NCBI RefSeq assembly: GCF_002278075.1
Contig: NZ_CP022990.1
Span: forward strand, 1,488,001 to 1,552,000
DNA from: Paraburkholderia aromaticivorans
Lineage (GTDB): Bacteria > Pseudomonadota > Gammaproteobacteria > Burkholderiales > Burkholderiaceae
Length of the DNA: 64,000 nt
Reading direction: 5' to 3'
Shown here: one piece after another, positions 17,009-26,089 of the stretch
Layout of the letters: each line of letters starts with the position of its first letter
Position numbering within the stretch: position 1 is the first letter of the stretch
Translations under genes and position numbers: made by a program
Notes under the pieces: generated by a model
The model's database searches: none
Told to the model about the DNA's origin: nothing
The model's input: the letters and a program-made list of their open reading frames with translations, nothing else

Positions 17009-17800
17009 ATGAATAGTTTCGACGTTGCAATCCAAAGCTTTCTGACGCACACCGCTTTCAGTTCCAACCTGATTAACCACGCGATAAGGGTATTTGCGGG
17101 CTTATACACCTTCAAGGGCCTCGTACTCATACCCATACTGTGGTGGATGTGGTTCAAACCCGGCCAGGGTGGTGAATGGGAGCGTGAAATGGTCATCGCA
17201 ACTATTGCGAGCGGCCTTCTGTCGCTCGCAATAGGCAGGCTCCTCGCCCTTTATTTGCCATTTCGGGTGCGGCCAATCTATAACCTCGAACTGCACCTGA
17301 GCTTCCCCTCTGCTGGTCTACGGGAGGAGGTGCTGCGAACCTGGAGTTCCTTTCCGAGCGACCACGCAATGCTGTGGATGTCAGTTGCGACAGGAATCTT
17401 TCTCGTTTGGCGCCGCGTGGGCGTCCTGGCGCTCCTGTACACCGCAATCTTCATATGCCTGCCGCGCGTTTATCTCGGCTTGCACTATCCCACCGACGTA
17501 CTCGCAGGGGGCGTGATCGGAATCATCATCACGTATGTCATGACACGGAACCCCGTTAGAAAGCGTTTCGCAACACCGATCCTGGGGTGGGTGCACAGAT
17601 TTCCCGGGCCCTGTTATATGCTGGCGTTTCTATTGTGTTTTGAACTGGTAACCCAGTTCGACGAGATACTTTCGCTCAAGCAGTCGGTTTTAAAAGCACT
17701 GCAACGGCACGAAGTGGCAACTATCGGCCTGTCAGCCACGACTGGCTCCATGCCGCGCGTTCAAGCGCCTGGAATGTCAGCGTGGATCCATGTGACGTAG
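17009..17800 (+). CDS. PAP2-family membrane phosphatase
   Basis: A 263-aa membrane protein with five to six hydrophobic helices. The three phosphatase signature motifs are recognisable: RLLALYLPFRVRP, the PSDHA segment around the first catalytic His, and RVYLGLHYPTD with the nucleophilic His and Asp. Such enzymes dephosphorylate undecaprenyl pyrophosphate or lipid phosphates on the outer face of the inner membrane. Codon use and GC are lower than in neighbours, and it follows a gene-poor stretch, hinting at acquisition. The last 60 residues after the final helix are family-unspecific. Confidence 0.9.
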   Translation: MNSFDVAIQSFLTHTAFSSNLINHAIRVFAGLYTFKGLVLIPILWWMWFKPGQGGEWEREMVIATIASGLLSLAIGRLLALYLPFRVRPIYNLELHLSFPSAGLREEVLRTWSSFPSDHAMLWMSVATGIFLVWRRVGVLALLYTAIFICLPRVYLGLHYPTDVLAGGVIGIIITYVMTRNPVRKRFATPILGWVHRFPGPCYMLAFLLCFELVTQFDEILSLKQSVLKALQRHEVATIGLSATTGSMPRVQAPGMSAWIHVT

Positions 17801-17960
17801 GAGCCTTCCGGGAACCTCCCAGCGCATGGAGCGCGTTCCGCTTATGCGTCGCAGACGCAGAGCCGCATTTGCAGGGACCGCAACCCACGGCCATTCCCGT
17901 ACGAGCGGCCCGCGCTTGCACTCGCGATTTCTCCACCGTACCGATTCGAAACCCTGCCAA

Positions 17961-17990
17961 ATTAAAAAAGCCGCCGTGATGGCGGCGGCT
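17961..17990 (-). terminator. Rho-independent terminator of the exported-protein operon
   Basis: On the minus strand an 8-bp GC-rich stem (17983-17990 with 17969-17976, 6-nt loop) is followed by six T residues. It lies 110 bp past the stop of the gene ending at 18100. Confidence 0.85.
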
Positions 17991-18099
17991 CTCGACTTCA
18001 CACACTCTCGCATCAGCCATACGCGCCACGAGTATCGCGCCACGTCGAGTCCGGCCAATTACTCGCGGACGTACCCTGCTTCTGCGAATCGAATCGCAC

Positions 18100-18786
18100 T
18101 CAGATATTGTCGACCGGCTTCGGCGCTTCGGAAGCGGACGTCGGCAATGTAGCGATCTTGCCTGCACTAGCGAGCTTGACCAGACCTTCACCGATCTTCG
18201 CGGTATTGGCCGCTTGCGCGCTCACCGACGTCGCCACGTCCTTTAACGCGCCCAGACGCGGCAGCAAAACGGGATTCGACGCGACACCAGCGACCAGCGC
18301 GCGGCTGCCGTCGGCGAGTTGCTTGTCTTTCAGCACGCCAAGCATGAACGTGAATGCCGCGTTGCCGAACGAAGCAAGCTGAGCCTTGCTCATGCCGTTC
18401 AGCTTGTCCTGCACGTCTTTGCTCGACAGCGCCTTTTGCACGGCCGTCGCCTGATCGTCCTTGATCTTGCTGATCGCGGCGGCCTTCTCGGCCGGATCGG
18501 CGATGCTGTTGGCGGCGGCTTCCTTTGCTTCCAGAGCGGCGATCTCTTCCTTGTTGCCGATGGCCTTGAAGATATGCGCGGTCGCCGTGCCGATCATCAT
18601 ATCGGCGTCCTGCGCGGTCTTGATGAACGCGTCGACGTCCCCGGCCGATACTGCGCTGCCCGACGATCCGCCCACGCCCGGAATCGCGGCCGTCAGGCTG
18701 CCGATTCCGAATGCCAGCGCTTGCGGCGCATTCAACGCCATCGTGCCAATCGCCAGTGCGCCCAACAATGCCGAATACTTTTTCAT
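18100..18786 (-). CDS. Exported helical protein of unknown function
   Basis: A 228-aa protein with a Sec signal peptide (residues 1-25, cleavage after ALA). A Gly/Ser-rich stretch follows (about 28-48), then an Ala-, Lys- and Asp-rich region that is predicted helical by eye. There are no cysteines in the mature part and no membrane helix, so it should be periplasmic or secreted. It is last of four tightly packed genes, 13 bp after the 673-aa gene, and followed by a terminator. I do not recognise a family. Confidence 0.85.
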   Translation of the reverse strand: MKKYSALLGALAIGTMALNAPQALAFGIGSLTAAIPGVGGSSGSAVSAGDVDAFIKTAQDADMMIGTATAHIFKAIGNKEEIAALEAKEAAANSIADPAEKAAAISKIKDDQATAVQKALSSKDVQDKLNGMSKAQLASFGNAAFTFMLGVLKDKQLADGSRALVAGVASNPVLLPRLGALKDVATSVSAQAANTAKIGEGLVKLASAGKIATLPTSASEAPKPVDNI

Positions 18787-18799
18787 TCTGGTCTAGTCC

Positions 18800-20821
18800 T
18801 TAGTTTGTTTTTGACAACATCTGCTTCATCACACCATCGAGACTTGTCCGCGTATCCGCGTCCAGGTCGATACCTTGCAAGGCAGCCGCATTTGCCGTAT
18901 CCGTGGTTGCCGGATAGCTGCTGGTCGTAAAGCCATGTTCGAGTACGACCTGGCTCGATACGACGCCGCCTGTTTTTTGCCGGTAGGCAAGCCGCACGTT
19001 GTACACGCCCGCACACGTGCCGCCATCGCACTTCGGCTCCTTAGCGTCGATCCGGTACAGCGCTTCGAGACAACGGTCATAGGTGGCTGGGCGCAGTTCG
19101 AGGTTTTTTGCGAACCCCGATTGTCCGCCCACCTTCCCCTTCACGAGGTCGGCCAGGCCCGGGTTGACCATTACGAGCGGCGCGCCCGCTGCGTCGGCGT
19201 AGGCGAGCGCGTTAAAGCGCTCCAGCGCCACCGAGCCCACCTGACTTTTCTCCGCCGGACAGAACGCGATCCGTTGCGCGCCCGCCCCGGCCCTCTCCAC
19301 GCTGTCGATCAGCACCACATCGCCGCTCGACGGTTTCGACGGTTTGCCGGCGACGGGCAGCACGAGCGATGCCGTCACCTTGCTGCCGTCGCGGCTTAGC
19401 ACGCTGGCGTCCCACACGGGCACCAGCGCGTCCTCGGCAATGCCGCCCGGACGCCCCGCGTTGCGATACACACGAATCGAATCGCCGGGTTGAAGATTCA
19501 TGCCGCTATCTTCGATCTGGAAGGAATCAGACGACGCATCGGTCACCTTCAGCGTGACAGGTTTGAAGCGGACTTCCTTGTCAAAGCGCGCGGCCAGATC
19601 GTTCAGCGCGTTCTTCAGCACCACTTCCTTGCGCGACTCCACGCTAAAGCCCGAACCGTTCGTGACAATATCGTCGATGCGGGTATCGACGTCCGCCGAA
19701 TACAACACGCGACCGTCGCGCGACAACAGTTCGGCGAAGGCCCAGGCCTGCACGGACTGCCGGGTCTTGTAGCTGAGGTTGGTCGGCAGTTCGTAGTGGC
19801 GAGCGGCAGGCAGTACCATCCGGATGAAATAGTCGGGCAATGCCCGGTTGCCGCTCACGTCATGCCCGATGCCCGTATGGCTGTCGATCGACGCCTGGAC
19901 CTGACTGAAGTTGGCGTTGAGCGGCAAGGTCGCGAACGGTGCATTGCTGCCGAGTTTGTCCGTGAAAAGCTGCGTGCTCACCGCATCGGAAAGCACCGCA
20001 TTGCCGTCACTGACGAGTGCCAGCACACGCGGCTTCTTGACGTCCGACAAAGCCATCGTGCCCGCGCGGCTAAACACCGCGCCGTCTTTCGGCATACCCA
20101 GCACGGGCACCGCGACTGCGTAGTTTTGCCCCGCGTATTCGACGCGAATTTCGGCATCGCCGTCGTCCATCACGTCGCCCTTGCCGATGCCCGACTGATA
20201 ACCCTTGTCGAGAATCACAAAGCCTTTCCATGTATCGGCAACCTTGGCATCGACGACATAGGGGTTGAACCGCTCCGCGGCGGACGTGAGCGTGCTGTCG
20301 AGCAGGGCCGAAAAGCCCGCGCGATACGCTTCACCGACCTTGCCCGCAATGTCGGCAGCGGGCAGCGAGCGAGACACCGTCAGCACACCGTAGCGGGTCT
20401 GGCTGAACGATTGCAAGACTTCGCCCGTCATCGGATTGCTGAAGTAGACGCTCAGCGTGATCGGCAGATAGATGTCGGCGGTGCCGTCGGTCTTGTCGAT
20501 CAGATACTTCGACACCCGAGTCACCTGCACTGACAGCGCGAGCGTGCGCAGGCGGTTCTTGTTATCGACGGTGGCGCTCAACGCCGGAAAATGCGCCTGG
20601 GCCTGTTGCTGCAACAGCCCGACGGTCTGGCCGATATCGAGCGACGCGCGAAACGCCGGATCGATCTTGCTGCTGCCGCCAGCCGAGCCGGCCGCGCCCG
20701 ACGCATCGTCGAAGAAGATGCCGGGCACGACATACAAGCCGATTGCCGGTGAAGGCGCGGCATGCGTCGCCGTCGCGAAGACGGCCGCCGCCGCGGCGAG
20801 AGTGATTGCCTTGAGGTTCAT
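18800..20821 (-). CDS. Large exported protein of unknown function, possibly FlgT/CsgG-like fold
   Basis: A 673-aa protein with a Sec signal peptide (about residues 1-21, THA cleavage). The segment LDIGQTVGLLQQQAQAHFPAL starts a region similar in style to nucleotide-free alpha/beta envelope domains, and the middle part (GFVILDKGYQSGIGKGDV and later GMNLQPGDSIRVYR) repeats the pattern of a small barrel with a GxGKGD/QPGD turn. That pattern is seen in the C-terminal domain of FlgT-type proteins; the comparison is from memory and weak. Four Cys lie near the C-terminus (FCPAEK, DRCLEA, KCDGGTC). It starts 1 bp after the 545-aa gene, so translation is coupled. Confidence 0.85.
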   Translation of the reverse strand: MNLKAITLAAAAAVFATATHAAPSPAIGLYVVPGIFFDDASGAAGSAGGSSKIDPAFRASLDIGQTVGLLQQQAQAHFPALSATVDNKNRLRTLALSVQVTRVSKYLIDKTDGTADIYLPITLSVYFSNPMTGEVLQSFSQTRYGVLTVSRSLPAADIAGKVGEAYRAGFSALLDSTLTSAAERFNPYVVDAKVADTWKGFVILDKGYQSGIGKGDVMDDGDAEIRVEYAGQNYAVAVPVLGMPKDGAVFSRAGTMALSDVKKPRVLALVSDGNAVLSDAVSTQLFTDKLGSNAPFATLPLNANFSQVQASIDSHTGIGHDVSGNRALPDYFIRMVLPAARHYELPTNLSYKTRQSVQAWAFAELLSRDGRVLYSADVDTRIDDIVTNGSGFSVESRKEVVLKNALNDLAARFDKEVRFKPVTLKVTDASSDSFQIEDSGMNLQPGDSIRVYRNAGRPGGIAEDALVPVWDASVLSRDGSKVTASLVLPVAGKPSKPSSGDVVLIDSVERAGAGAQRIAFCPAEKSQVGSVALERFNALAYADAAGAPLVMVNPGLADLVKGKVGGQSGFAKNLELRPATYDRCLEALYRIDAKEPKCDGGTCAGVYNVRLAYRQKTGGVVSSQVVLEHGFTTSSYPATTDTANAAALQGIDLDADTRTSLDGVMKQMLSKTN

Positions 20822-20822
20822 G

Positions 20823-22460
20823 TCAGTGAAGCGCCTTTTTGCAACCGTTCATGCACAGCGTGATAACGGTTCCGTCCACTGACGAATCCAGGCTCGCGAA
20901 CTGCGGGTTGCTGCCCAGTGCCATCGCGACAGCCTGGTCGAGCGGATCGCTGCCCCGATAGGTCGCGACGATCTCGACCTGCCCCGCTCCCGCCTGGCGC
21001 TGGGTTGCTTTCTCCAGACCCGGTACCGACTTGAGCGCCTGGCTGAAGGCCGTGCGGGTCATGAGCGGCAGGTTGTCGCCCGTCAGGCGGATGGTGTATT
21101 CGGCACCGTACATCGTGCGCTTCTTGACGAATTCCTGAATCCGCTTGCCGACCTGTTCGCCGAGACTGCCGGCCAGTTTGACCGCCAGTCGCGCGCGACA
21201 ATCGTCGGACGACGCGCCGACGGACGATTCCGACTGCGTAGCCGACGCGATGTCTTCGCCCGTTTTGGTCGAGAACGTCCTGGTACTCGCCACGCCGGTG
21301 CACGACTCCTGACCGGAGTTCTTGTCGACGCCAAGGTCATAGATGACGGACGATCCGATCATCATGTAATCGGCCGTCGCGTCCTTGCGCGCGTAATCGA
21401 CATACTTGGCCAGCTCGGCGCTGTTGTCCAGTTGGTCGAGCGTAATCGGGCGATCTCCGAAGTACCTGCTCTTGAACAGCGAGTTGTCGAGCACCTTGAT
21501 GTCGAGGTCGGCCAACTGCCCTTTCAACTCGTTGTACGTGTAATTCTTTTTGTCGGGACCGGTGTTTTGCGGCTGATACTTGACGAGCTTCCTGTAGTAC
21601 GTGTTGTCGTGATCCTCGGCATTCACATTGTGGGCGTAAGCCGACTGGGACGACGATGCAGCCGCCACCTTGCTGCTGGCGGCTGCCGCGACCTGACGGC
21701 TCGCCGCGCCGGCCGCCTGATGACTGCTTTCGCCGGACGCATCGAGACGGCCCGAATCCCGCCCTGCCACCGCAGCCGAATTGCCGTAACCATCCTGAGC
21801 CGCGCCTGCTACCCGCGTTTCGCGTGCTGCGCTAATGCGGCCCGCGGACTTGTCGTTCACCGCGAAGGCAGCCTGTTCTTTCGACGCGTAGGCCGCGTTG
21901 CTGCTTGCCGCATAGGCGGAACTCTTCGACGAGGCGGCCGCTTCCTTCTCGTTGTAGTGCGATCCCGCTTCGTGGCGGAACTCCGTCAACTCTTCGAGTG
22001 GCGCATGCAGGTTGGTCGGCGTCGTGAAGAACTCGTCCATCATCACGAGAATCGGCTGGCTACGCGTTGTGGTCGTGTTCATTGCCAGGCCGAGATCGCT
22101 GATTTCGGTGCGTAGCGACTTGTCGTCCACCCGCAGCGTGACGCTGACCTGGTACTGGCCATCGGCCGAGCTCGGCGTGACGCTGTAAAAAGACTCTTCG
22201 CCGATCTGCACGACCAGATCGTCGAGCTTGGCCTGCACATCGGGATTGCGGCTCGTTCCGGCGCCGACCACCTTGTCCAATGCGGCCAGCACCGCATTGC
22301 GCTTTGCCTGCCGCAGCGCGGAGGTACGCACCGAATTCACATCGCCGCTGATCGCGGCAGAGCCGACGCCGCGCGTCTCGATGTCCATTGCGTGCGCGAG
22401 CGGGGTCAACACGACGGCCGCAGCGGCCGTTGCGAGCAAGGTCCTGTTCAACAATTTCAT
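20823..22460 (-). CDS. Exported protein with LPP20/FlgT-N-like domain and Ala/Ser-rich insert
   Basis: A 545-aa protein with a signal peptide (residues 1-24, AHA cleavage). The first 100 mature residues contain ALRQAKRNAVLAALDKVVGAG, as in LPP20 and FlgT N-terminal domains. A low-complexity region rich in Ala, Ser and Gln follows at about residues 175-275, probably a helical or disordered linker. The C-terminal third resumes a folded pattern and ends CMNGCKKALH. ATG at 22460 is preferred because it gives the signal peptide; the frame extends upstream without one. It lies 7 bp after the lipoprotein gene. Function unknown. Confidence 0.85.
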   Translation of the reverse strand: MKLLNRTLLATAAAAVVLTPLAHAMDIETRGVGSAAISGDVNSVRTSALRQAKRNAVLAALDKVVGAGTSRNPDVQAKLDDLVVQIGEESFYSVTPSSADGQYQVSVTLRVDDKSLRTEISDLGLAMNTTTTRSQPILVMMDEFFTTPTNLHAPLEELTEFRHEAGSHYNEKEAAASSKSSAYAASSNAAYASKEQAAFAVNDKSAGRISAARETRVAGAAQDGYGNSAAVAGRDSGRLDASGESSHQAAGAASRQVAAAASSKVAAASSSQSAYAHNVNAEDHDNTYYRKLVKYQPQNTGPDKKNYTYNELKGQLADLDIKVLDNSLFKSRYFGDRPITLDQLDNSAELAKYVDYARKDATADYMMIGSSVIYDLGVDKNSGQESCTGVASTRTFSTKTGEDIASATQSESSVGASSDDCRARLAVKLAGSLGEQVGKRIQEFVKKRTMYGAEYTIRLTGDNLPLMTRTAFSQALKSVPGLEKATQRQAGAGQVEIVATYRGSDPLDQAVAMALGSNPQFASLDSSVDGTVITLCMNGCKKALH

Positions 22461-22467
22461 GGTGGTC

Positions 22468-22956
22468 TTATCGGGAATTGGGAAGCGTGACGGAGATATC
22501 ACCGGCCTTGACGACCGTGCCGGCGGAAGTTTCGGTAATCGAGGTATCGCCCGCTTGAGCGATGGGTTGAGCAAGACCGAAGCGCACAAGAAGCGCCTGG
22601 TATTCAGCCGACGAGCGCACGGCACCGAGATAGCCGTCCGCATCGAGTCGCGCCGTATCACGCAGGCCATTACTCATTGCCCTTTCGAGCGCGGCCAGCG
22701 CGGCGAGCCGGTCACCTGCGGCGGCTTTGGCGTCCGCTGCCGCGAACCAGGCATCGGCGCTCTTCGGATAGGCGGCGGTGAGCTGGTCCGCCAAGGTCGA
22801 CGCCACGCCGAAGTTTTTCTGATCGAGCGCTGATCTGACTTGTTCAATGCTCACGTCCGTTGCGACGGCTGCGTGGTTCGACGTGTCGTGACACGCGGCG
22901 ACAAAGAGCAAACAGGCAAGCGCGAGCGGCGCAGCCCAATGGGCGCGAAGCTTCAT
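22468..22956 (-). CDS. TPR-like lipoprotein
   Basis: A 162-aa lipoprotein: signal peptide with lipobox VAAC, Cys at about residue 22 from the ATG at 22956. The mature part has a helical repeat (about 40-100) of TPR/Sel1 style with DAWFAAADAKAAAGDRLAAL. The ATG at 22956, with GGGGAAC upstream, is preferred over one at 22983. It is the first gene of the four-gene exported operon, so its lipid anchor may hold the other components at the outer membrane. The family is not recognised. Confidence 0.8.
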   Translation of the reverse strand: MKLRAHWAAPLALACLLFVAACHDTSNHAAVATDVSIEQVRSALDQKNFGVASTLADQLTAAYPKSADAWFAAADAKAAAGDRLAALAALERAMSNGLRDTARLDADGYLGAVRSSAEYQALLVRFGLAQPIAQAGDTSITETSAGTVVKAGDISVTLPNSR

Positions 22957-23538
22957 GGGTGGGTTCCCCAATGACAAAGTCAATTGTGTTTATCTGGCCG
23001 CGAGCGCGGCATAAATCGATTAACGACGGCTAGCGTCGACCACTTTGCGCGTCATAGTGGAGATCTGCGCTTTGGCAGATGGCTTGACTGGAACAGCCCC
23101 GAATTGAATGTGCATCTCTCATTCTTATGGATATCTTTTTTGTCAGTATTGTTTCTTACTCGTTGTCGGCCCGGACAACGCGCACACACGGTTCGATGAA
23201 TACGCCCGCTTCAGGGCGCCGCTTTGCACACGGCGCCATGCGAGTGATGCTGTCGCGCAGCGGATATTCAACGAAGCTTGCAAAGCTCTGCATGCCGCAT
23301 AGGCTTAACGGCTATGCCGACGTAAACTTTAGGTTGCGACGGCTAGCTTTGCACAGGTTCATAAAAAATATCGACGCGGCGCTGCCGCAACGGATCTAAT
23401 AGATAGTGAATTTCTCTGAGCCCGGGCCTCACCTTTCCAATCTCGATGATCGTTGTCCACTTAAGTCGACACGGACGGCTTTTCAAATGCCACCACCTTG
23501 TCGTCGTCCGCACATCTTTGCCGGGGCAGCCTTATCGC
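22957..23538. other. Intergenic region upstream of the exported operon
   Basis: About 580 bp without a supportable gene. Short open frames lack ribosome-binding sites and domain signals. It is more AT-rich than the flanks, especially at 23100-23160, and should contain the promoter of the minus-strand operon beginning at 22956. Confidence 0.5.
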
Positions 23539-24597
23539 TCATCGCGAAGAAGCAAATTTTGCGGGCGCTGCAAACAGAGCGCGCGACCCCGAACGTTTGT
23601 CAAGCCGGCCTTCCTCCTTCAGGGCCGCCGTGACATCTGGCCGAAACCTGTCGCGATACTCGGCCGGATTGATGTCGAGCCGCCGCTGGAAGGTGCGCCG
23701 GAATCCGTCCATCGTGTCGTAGCCACAGCGTCGGGCGATCTCGCGCAGCGAGAGTTCGGTTCCTTCCAGGTAACGCCGGGCCGCGTCTATTCGGGCGTTG
23801 TTCAGGAAAGTCATCGGGCCAACGCCGCATTCGCGCGTGAAGGTGCGGGTCAGATTGCGCGAACTCATATGAACGCGCTCGGCAAGCGACGCAACCGTAT
23901 GCTCCAGATGCAAATGATCCAGCATGTACTGCTGCAGCAGCACGGTCTGCGAGCCGGGCACGGCAAGCGACTCGAGCAGCGGACTGAATTGCGACTGACC
24001 ACCTGCGCGTCGCAGGTAGACGATCAGGTACTTCGCGACGTCGAGCGCCATCTGGCGCCCGAAATCGTCTTCTATCATTGCCAGAGACAGGTCAATTCCC
24101 GCGGTCACGCCAGCCGTCGTAAAAATTTTTCCGTCCTGCACGAAGATGTGGTCGGGTTCGATTTTCGCGCGCGGGAAAGTTGCGCCGAGACGTGGCACGT
24201 CCATCCAGTGGGTCGTGACGACCTTGTTGTCCAGCAAGCCCGCCGACCCGAGTGCGAATAGCCCATTACAGATCGCGGACACGCGACGACAGTGTTTGTG
24301 TTGCTCCTTCAGCCAGCCACTCAGCGCTGGATCGTCGAACGCATCGAAAATGCCGAGGCCGCCTGGCACGATCACGGTGTCGAACTCAGGACATGGGTCA
24401 AAAATCGTCCGGTCCGGCACAGTCGTCAATCCGCTCGACGACTGGACCGTGCCACGCGTTGTACCGACCGTGAGCATTTCATACTCGCATTCACCGGAAC
24501 TCAAAACCTTCACTTCGGCGAATGCGTCTTTCGGCCCAGCAATATCCAGCAACTGAAAGCCCGGAAACACGACCATGCCGACCTTGACCTTCCTCAT
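23539..24597 (-). CDS. GlxA-type regulator (DJ-1/PfpI domain plus AraC HTH)
   Basis: A 352-aa transcription factor. Residues 1-190 form a DJ-1/PfpI-like amidotransferase domain with the nucleophile-elbow motif SAICNGLFALG. Residues about 220-320 hold the two AraC helix-turn-helix motifs (SLAERVHMSSRNLTRTFTRE and SLREIARRCGYDTMDGFRRTF). AGAGAGG precedes the ATG. It follows the cobalt transporter gene by 27 bp on the same strand, so it is likely co-transcribed with the nitrile hydratase operon and may control it. The C-terminal tail of 35 residues is basic and not conserved-looking. Confidence 0.92.
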   Translation of the reverse strand: MRKVKVGMVVFPGFQLLDIAGPKDAFAEVKVLSSGECEYEMLTVGTTRGTVQSSSGLTTVPDRTIFDPCPEFDTVIVPGGLGIFDAFDDPALSGWLKEQHKHCRRVSAICNGLFALGSAGLLDNKVVTTHWMDVPRLGATFPRAKIEPDHIFVQDGKIFTTAGVTAGIDLSLAMIEDDFGRQMALDVAKYLIVYLRRAGGQSQFSPLLESLAVPGSQTVLLQQYMLDHLHLEHTVASLAERVHMSSRNLTRTFTRECGVGPMTFLNNARIDAARRYLEGTELSLREIARRCGYDTMDGFRRTFQRRLDINPAEYRDRFRPDVTAALKEEGRLDKRSGSRALFAAPAKFASSR

Positions 24598-24624
24598 CGC
24601 GTCACCTCTCTCCCATGACGTTCT

Positions 24625-25674
24625 CTACACCGAGAACGGCTCGCGGTCGTAGCCCTTGAGTCTATAGACCGCCGCCGAGACGATCCATCCGCCAATAAAC
24701 AGCGCGACGATCGCATACCCGAGCAGGCCGAAATTTTCGTTGAGCATACCGACAAATCGCCAGGCCGCACCGGTCAGACCGAACTGCTCGCCGATCAACC
24801 CCAGCGCCTCTATTGCGCCGACGAGCAAAGCCACCGCCGTGGACAGCAGCGTGATCGTCAGGTTGTAATACACCTTGCGCTGCGGTTTAACATACGCCCA
24901 GCCGTATGCGCCGACCATCAAAATCCCGTCGGTGGTGTCGATGGTCAGCATGCCCGCTGCGAAGAGCGCCGGGAACGCCAGAATCGTCCACATCGACAGG
25001 CCTGCGGATGCCTGCGATGCCGACGTTCCCAGCAGCGCGACCTCAGTCGCGGTTTCGAAGCCCAATCCGAATAGCACACCGAGCGGCAGCATCAACCAGC
25101 TCGAGCGGATCATCCGGAATAACGGCTTGAACAAACGCGCAAGCGCGTTCCCTTCGAAGTCGGCGACGCGCGAGTCGGCATCCGTACGCGTGCCGCCGTT
25201 GCGCAGTTGGCGGAAGGAACGGATCAGGCCGCCCAGCAAGACGACGTTGACCACGCCGATCATCAGCAGAAACGACGCGGACACGATCGTGCCGAGCATG
25301 GCGCCGGTTTCGCGGAATGCATCGAAGTAATGGCTGAGCGCGCGGGTGGCCAGCGCAACGATCACCGCACCGGCGACGACCGTCGCCGAATGCCCGAGCG
25401 CGAAGTAGAAGCCGACCGTCACTGGCCGCTTGCCGTCGTTCATCAGTTTTCGCGTGACGTTGTCGATGGCGGCGATATGGTCGGCGTCCATCGCGTGACG
25501 CAGACCGAAGCTATACGCGAGAAACGCCGTGCCGAGCAAGGCCGGATGCGCGCGCAACACAGTCCACGCCCATACCCACGCCGTCACGTTGATGCATAAG
25601 AGCAGCGCATACATCGCGCCGACGCGACGACGCAGCGGCAGTTCTGACGTCATGCAGGTTCTGGTAGCGTTCAT
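24625..25674 (-). CDS. NiCoT-family cobalt/nickel transporter
   Basis: A 349-aa inner-membrane protein with about eight helices. The family signature HAMDADH (H60-H66, HX4DH type) in helix 2 is intact, as are FGLGFETATE and LTIDTTDG. It imports Co(II) or Ni(II). Because it overlaps the activator gene of a Co-type nitrile hydratase by 4 bp (ATGA), cobalt is the likely substrate, as with NhlF of Rhodococcus. Confidence 0.95.
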   Translation of the reverse strand: MNATRTCMTSELPLRRRVGAMYALLLCINVTAWVWAWTVLRAHPALLGTAFLAYSFGLRHAMDADHIAAIDNVTRKLMNDGKRPVTVGFYFALGHSATVVAGAVIVALATRALSHYFDAFRETGAMLGTIVSASFLLMIGVVNVVLLGGLIRSFRQLRNGGTRTDADSRVADFEGNALARLFKPLFRMIRSSWLMLPLGVLFGLGFETATEVALLGTSASQASAGLSMWTILAFPALFAAGMLTIDTTDGILMVGAYGWAYVKPQRKVYYNLTITLLSTAVALLVGAIEALGLIGEQFGLTGAAWRFVGMLNENFGLLGYAIVALFIGGWIVSAAVYRLKGYDREPFSV

Positions 25675-26078
25675 TTGATGCTCCCGGTGTGAAGCTGGTT
25701 CGACTCGACCGGCGGTGCAGCGTGGAATCCGGCGTTCGAGGTATCGTGGCGGCGCATGCTGATCACGAGGCGCAACTCGTCCGCGGAAAGCACGCCGTGT
25801 GCTTCGACTACGGCAAGAAGCGCTTCGAGAAAACGCTCATAGTAGTCCCAGCGCGGCTGGTCGGCACAGTCTGCGGTTTCCCAATTTGCAATCGACGCGA
25901 TCAGGCTCTGCCGAAAATCTTCCCACTCGAAACAGCCGGCTTTCGATAACGACAGCGCGAGGCCGAACACGTCGCGCTCCCAGCGGTTGGTGAAGAGCAG
26001 CTTGCCGTCGAGACGCGGCGGCGAATCCGACTTGCCGAGCATCGACGCCGCCGCGAATTCCTCGAAACGAGTGAACAT
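25671..26078 (-). CDS. Nitrile hydratase activator/accessory protein
   Basis: A 135-aa protein related in sequence to the N-terminal part of the beta subunit (WERDVFGLALSLSK, DYYERFLEALLAVVE). In Co-type systems such proteins carry or swap the cobalt-loaded alpha subunit into the apoenzyme (self-subunit swapping, as NhlE/NhhG). GAGGAGC precedes ATG 26078. It lies 11 bp after the alpha gene and overlaps the transporter gene. Confidence 0.92.
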   Translation of the reverse strand: MFTRFEEFAAASMLGKSDSPPRLDGKLLFTNRWERDVFGLALSLSKAGCFEWEDFRQSLIASIANWETADCADQPRWDYYERFLEALLAVVEAHGVLSADELRLVISMRRHDTSNAGFHAAPPVESNQLHTGSIK

Positions 26079-26089
26079 GGCGGCGCTCC

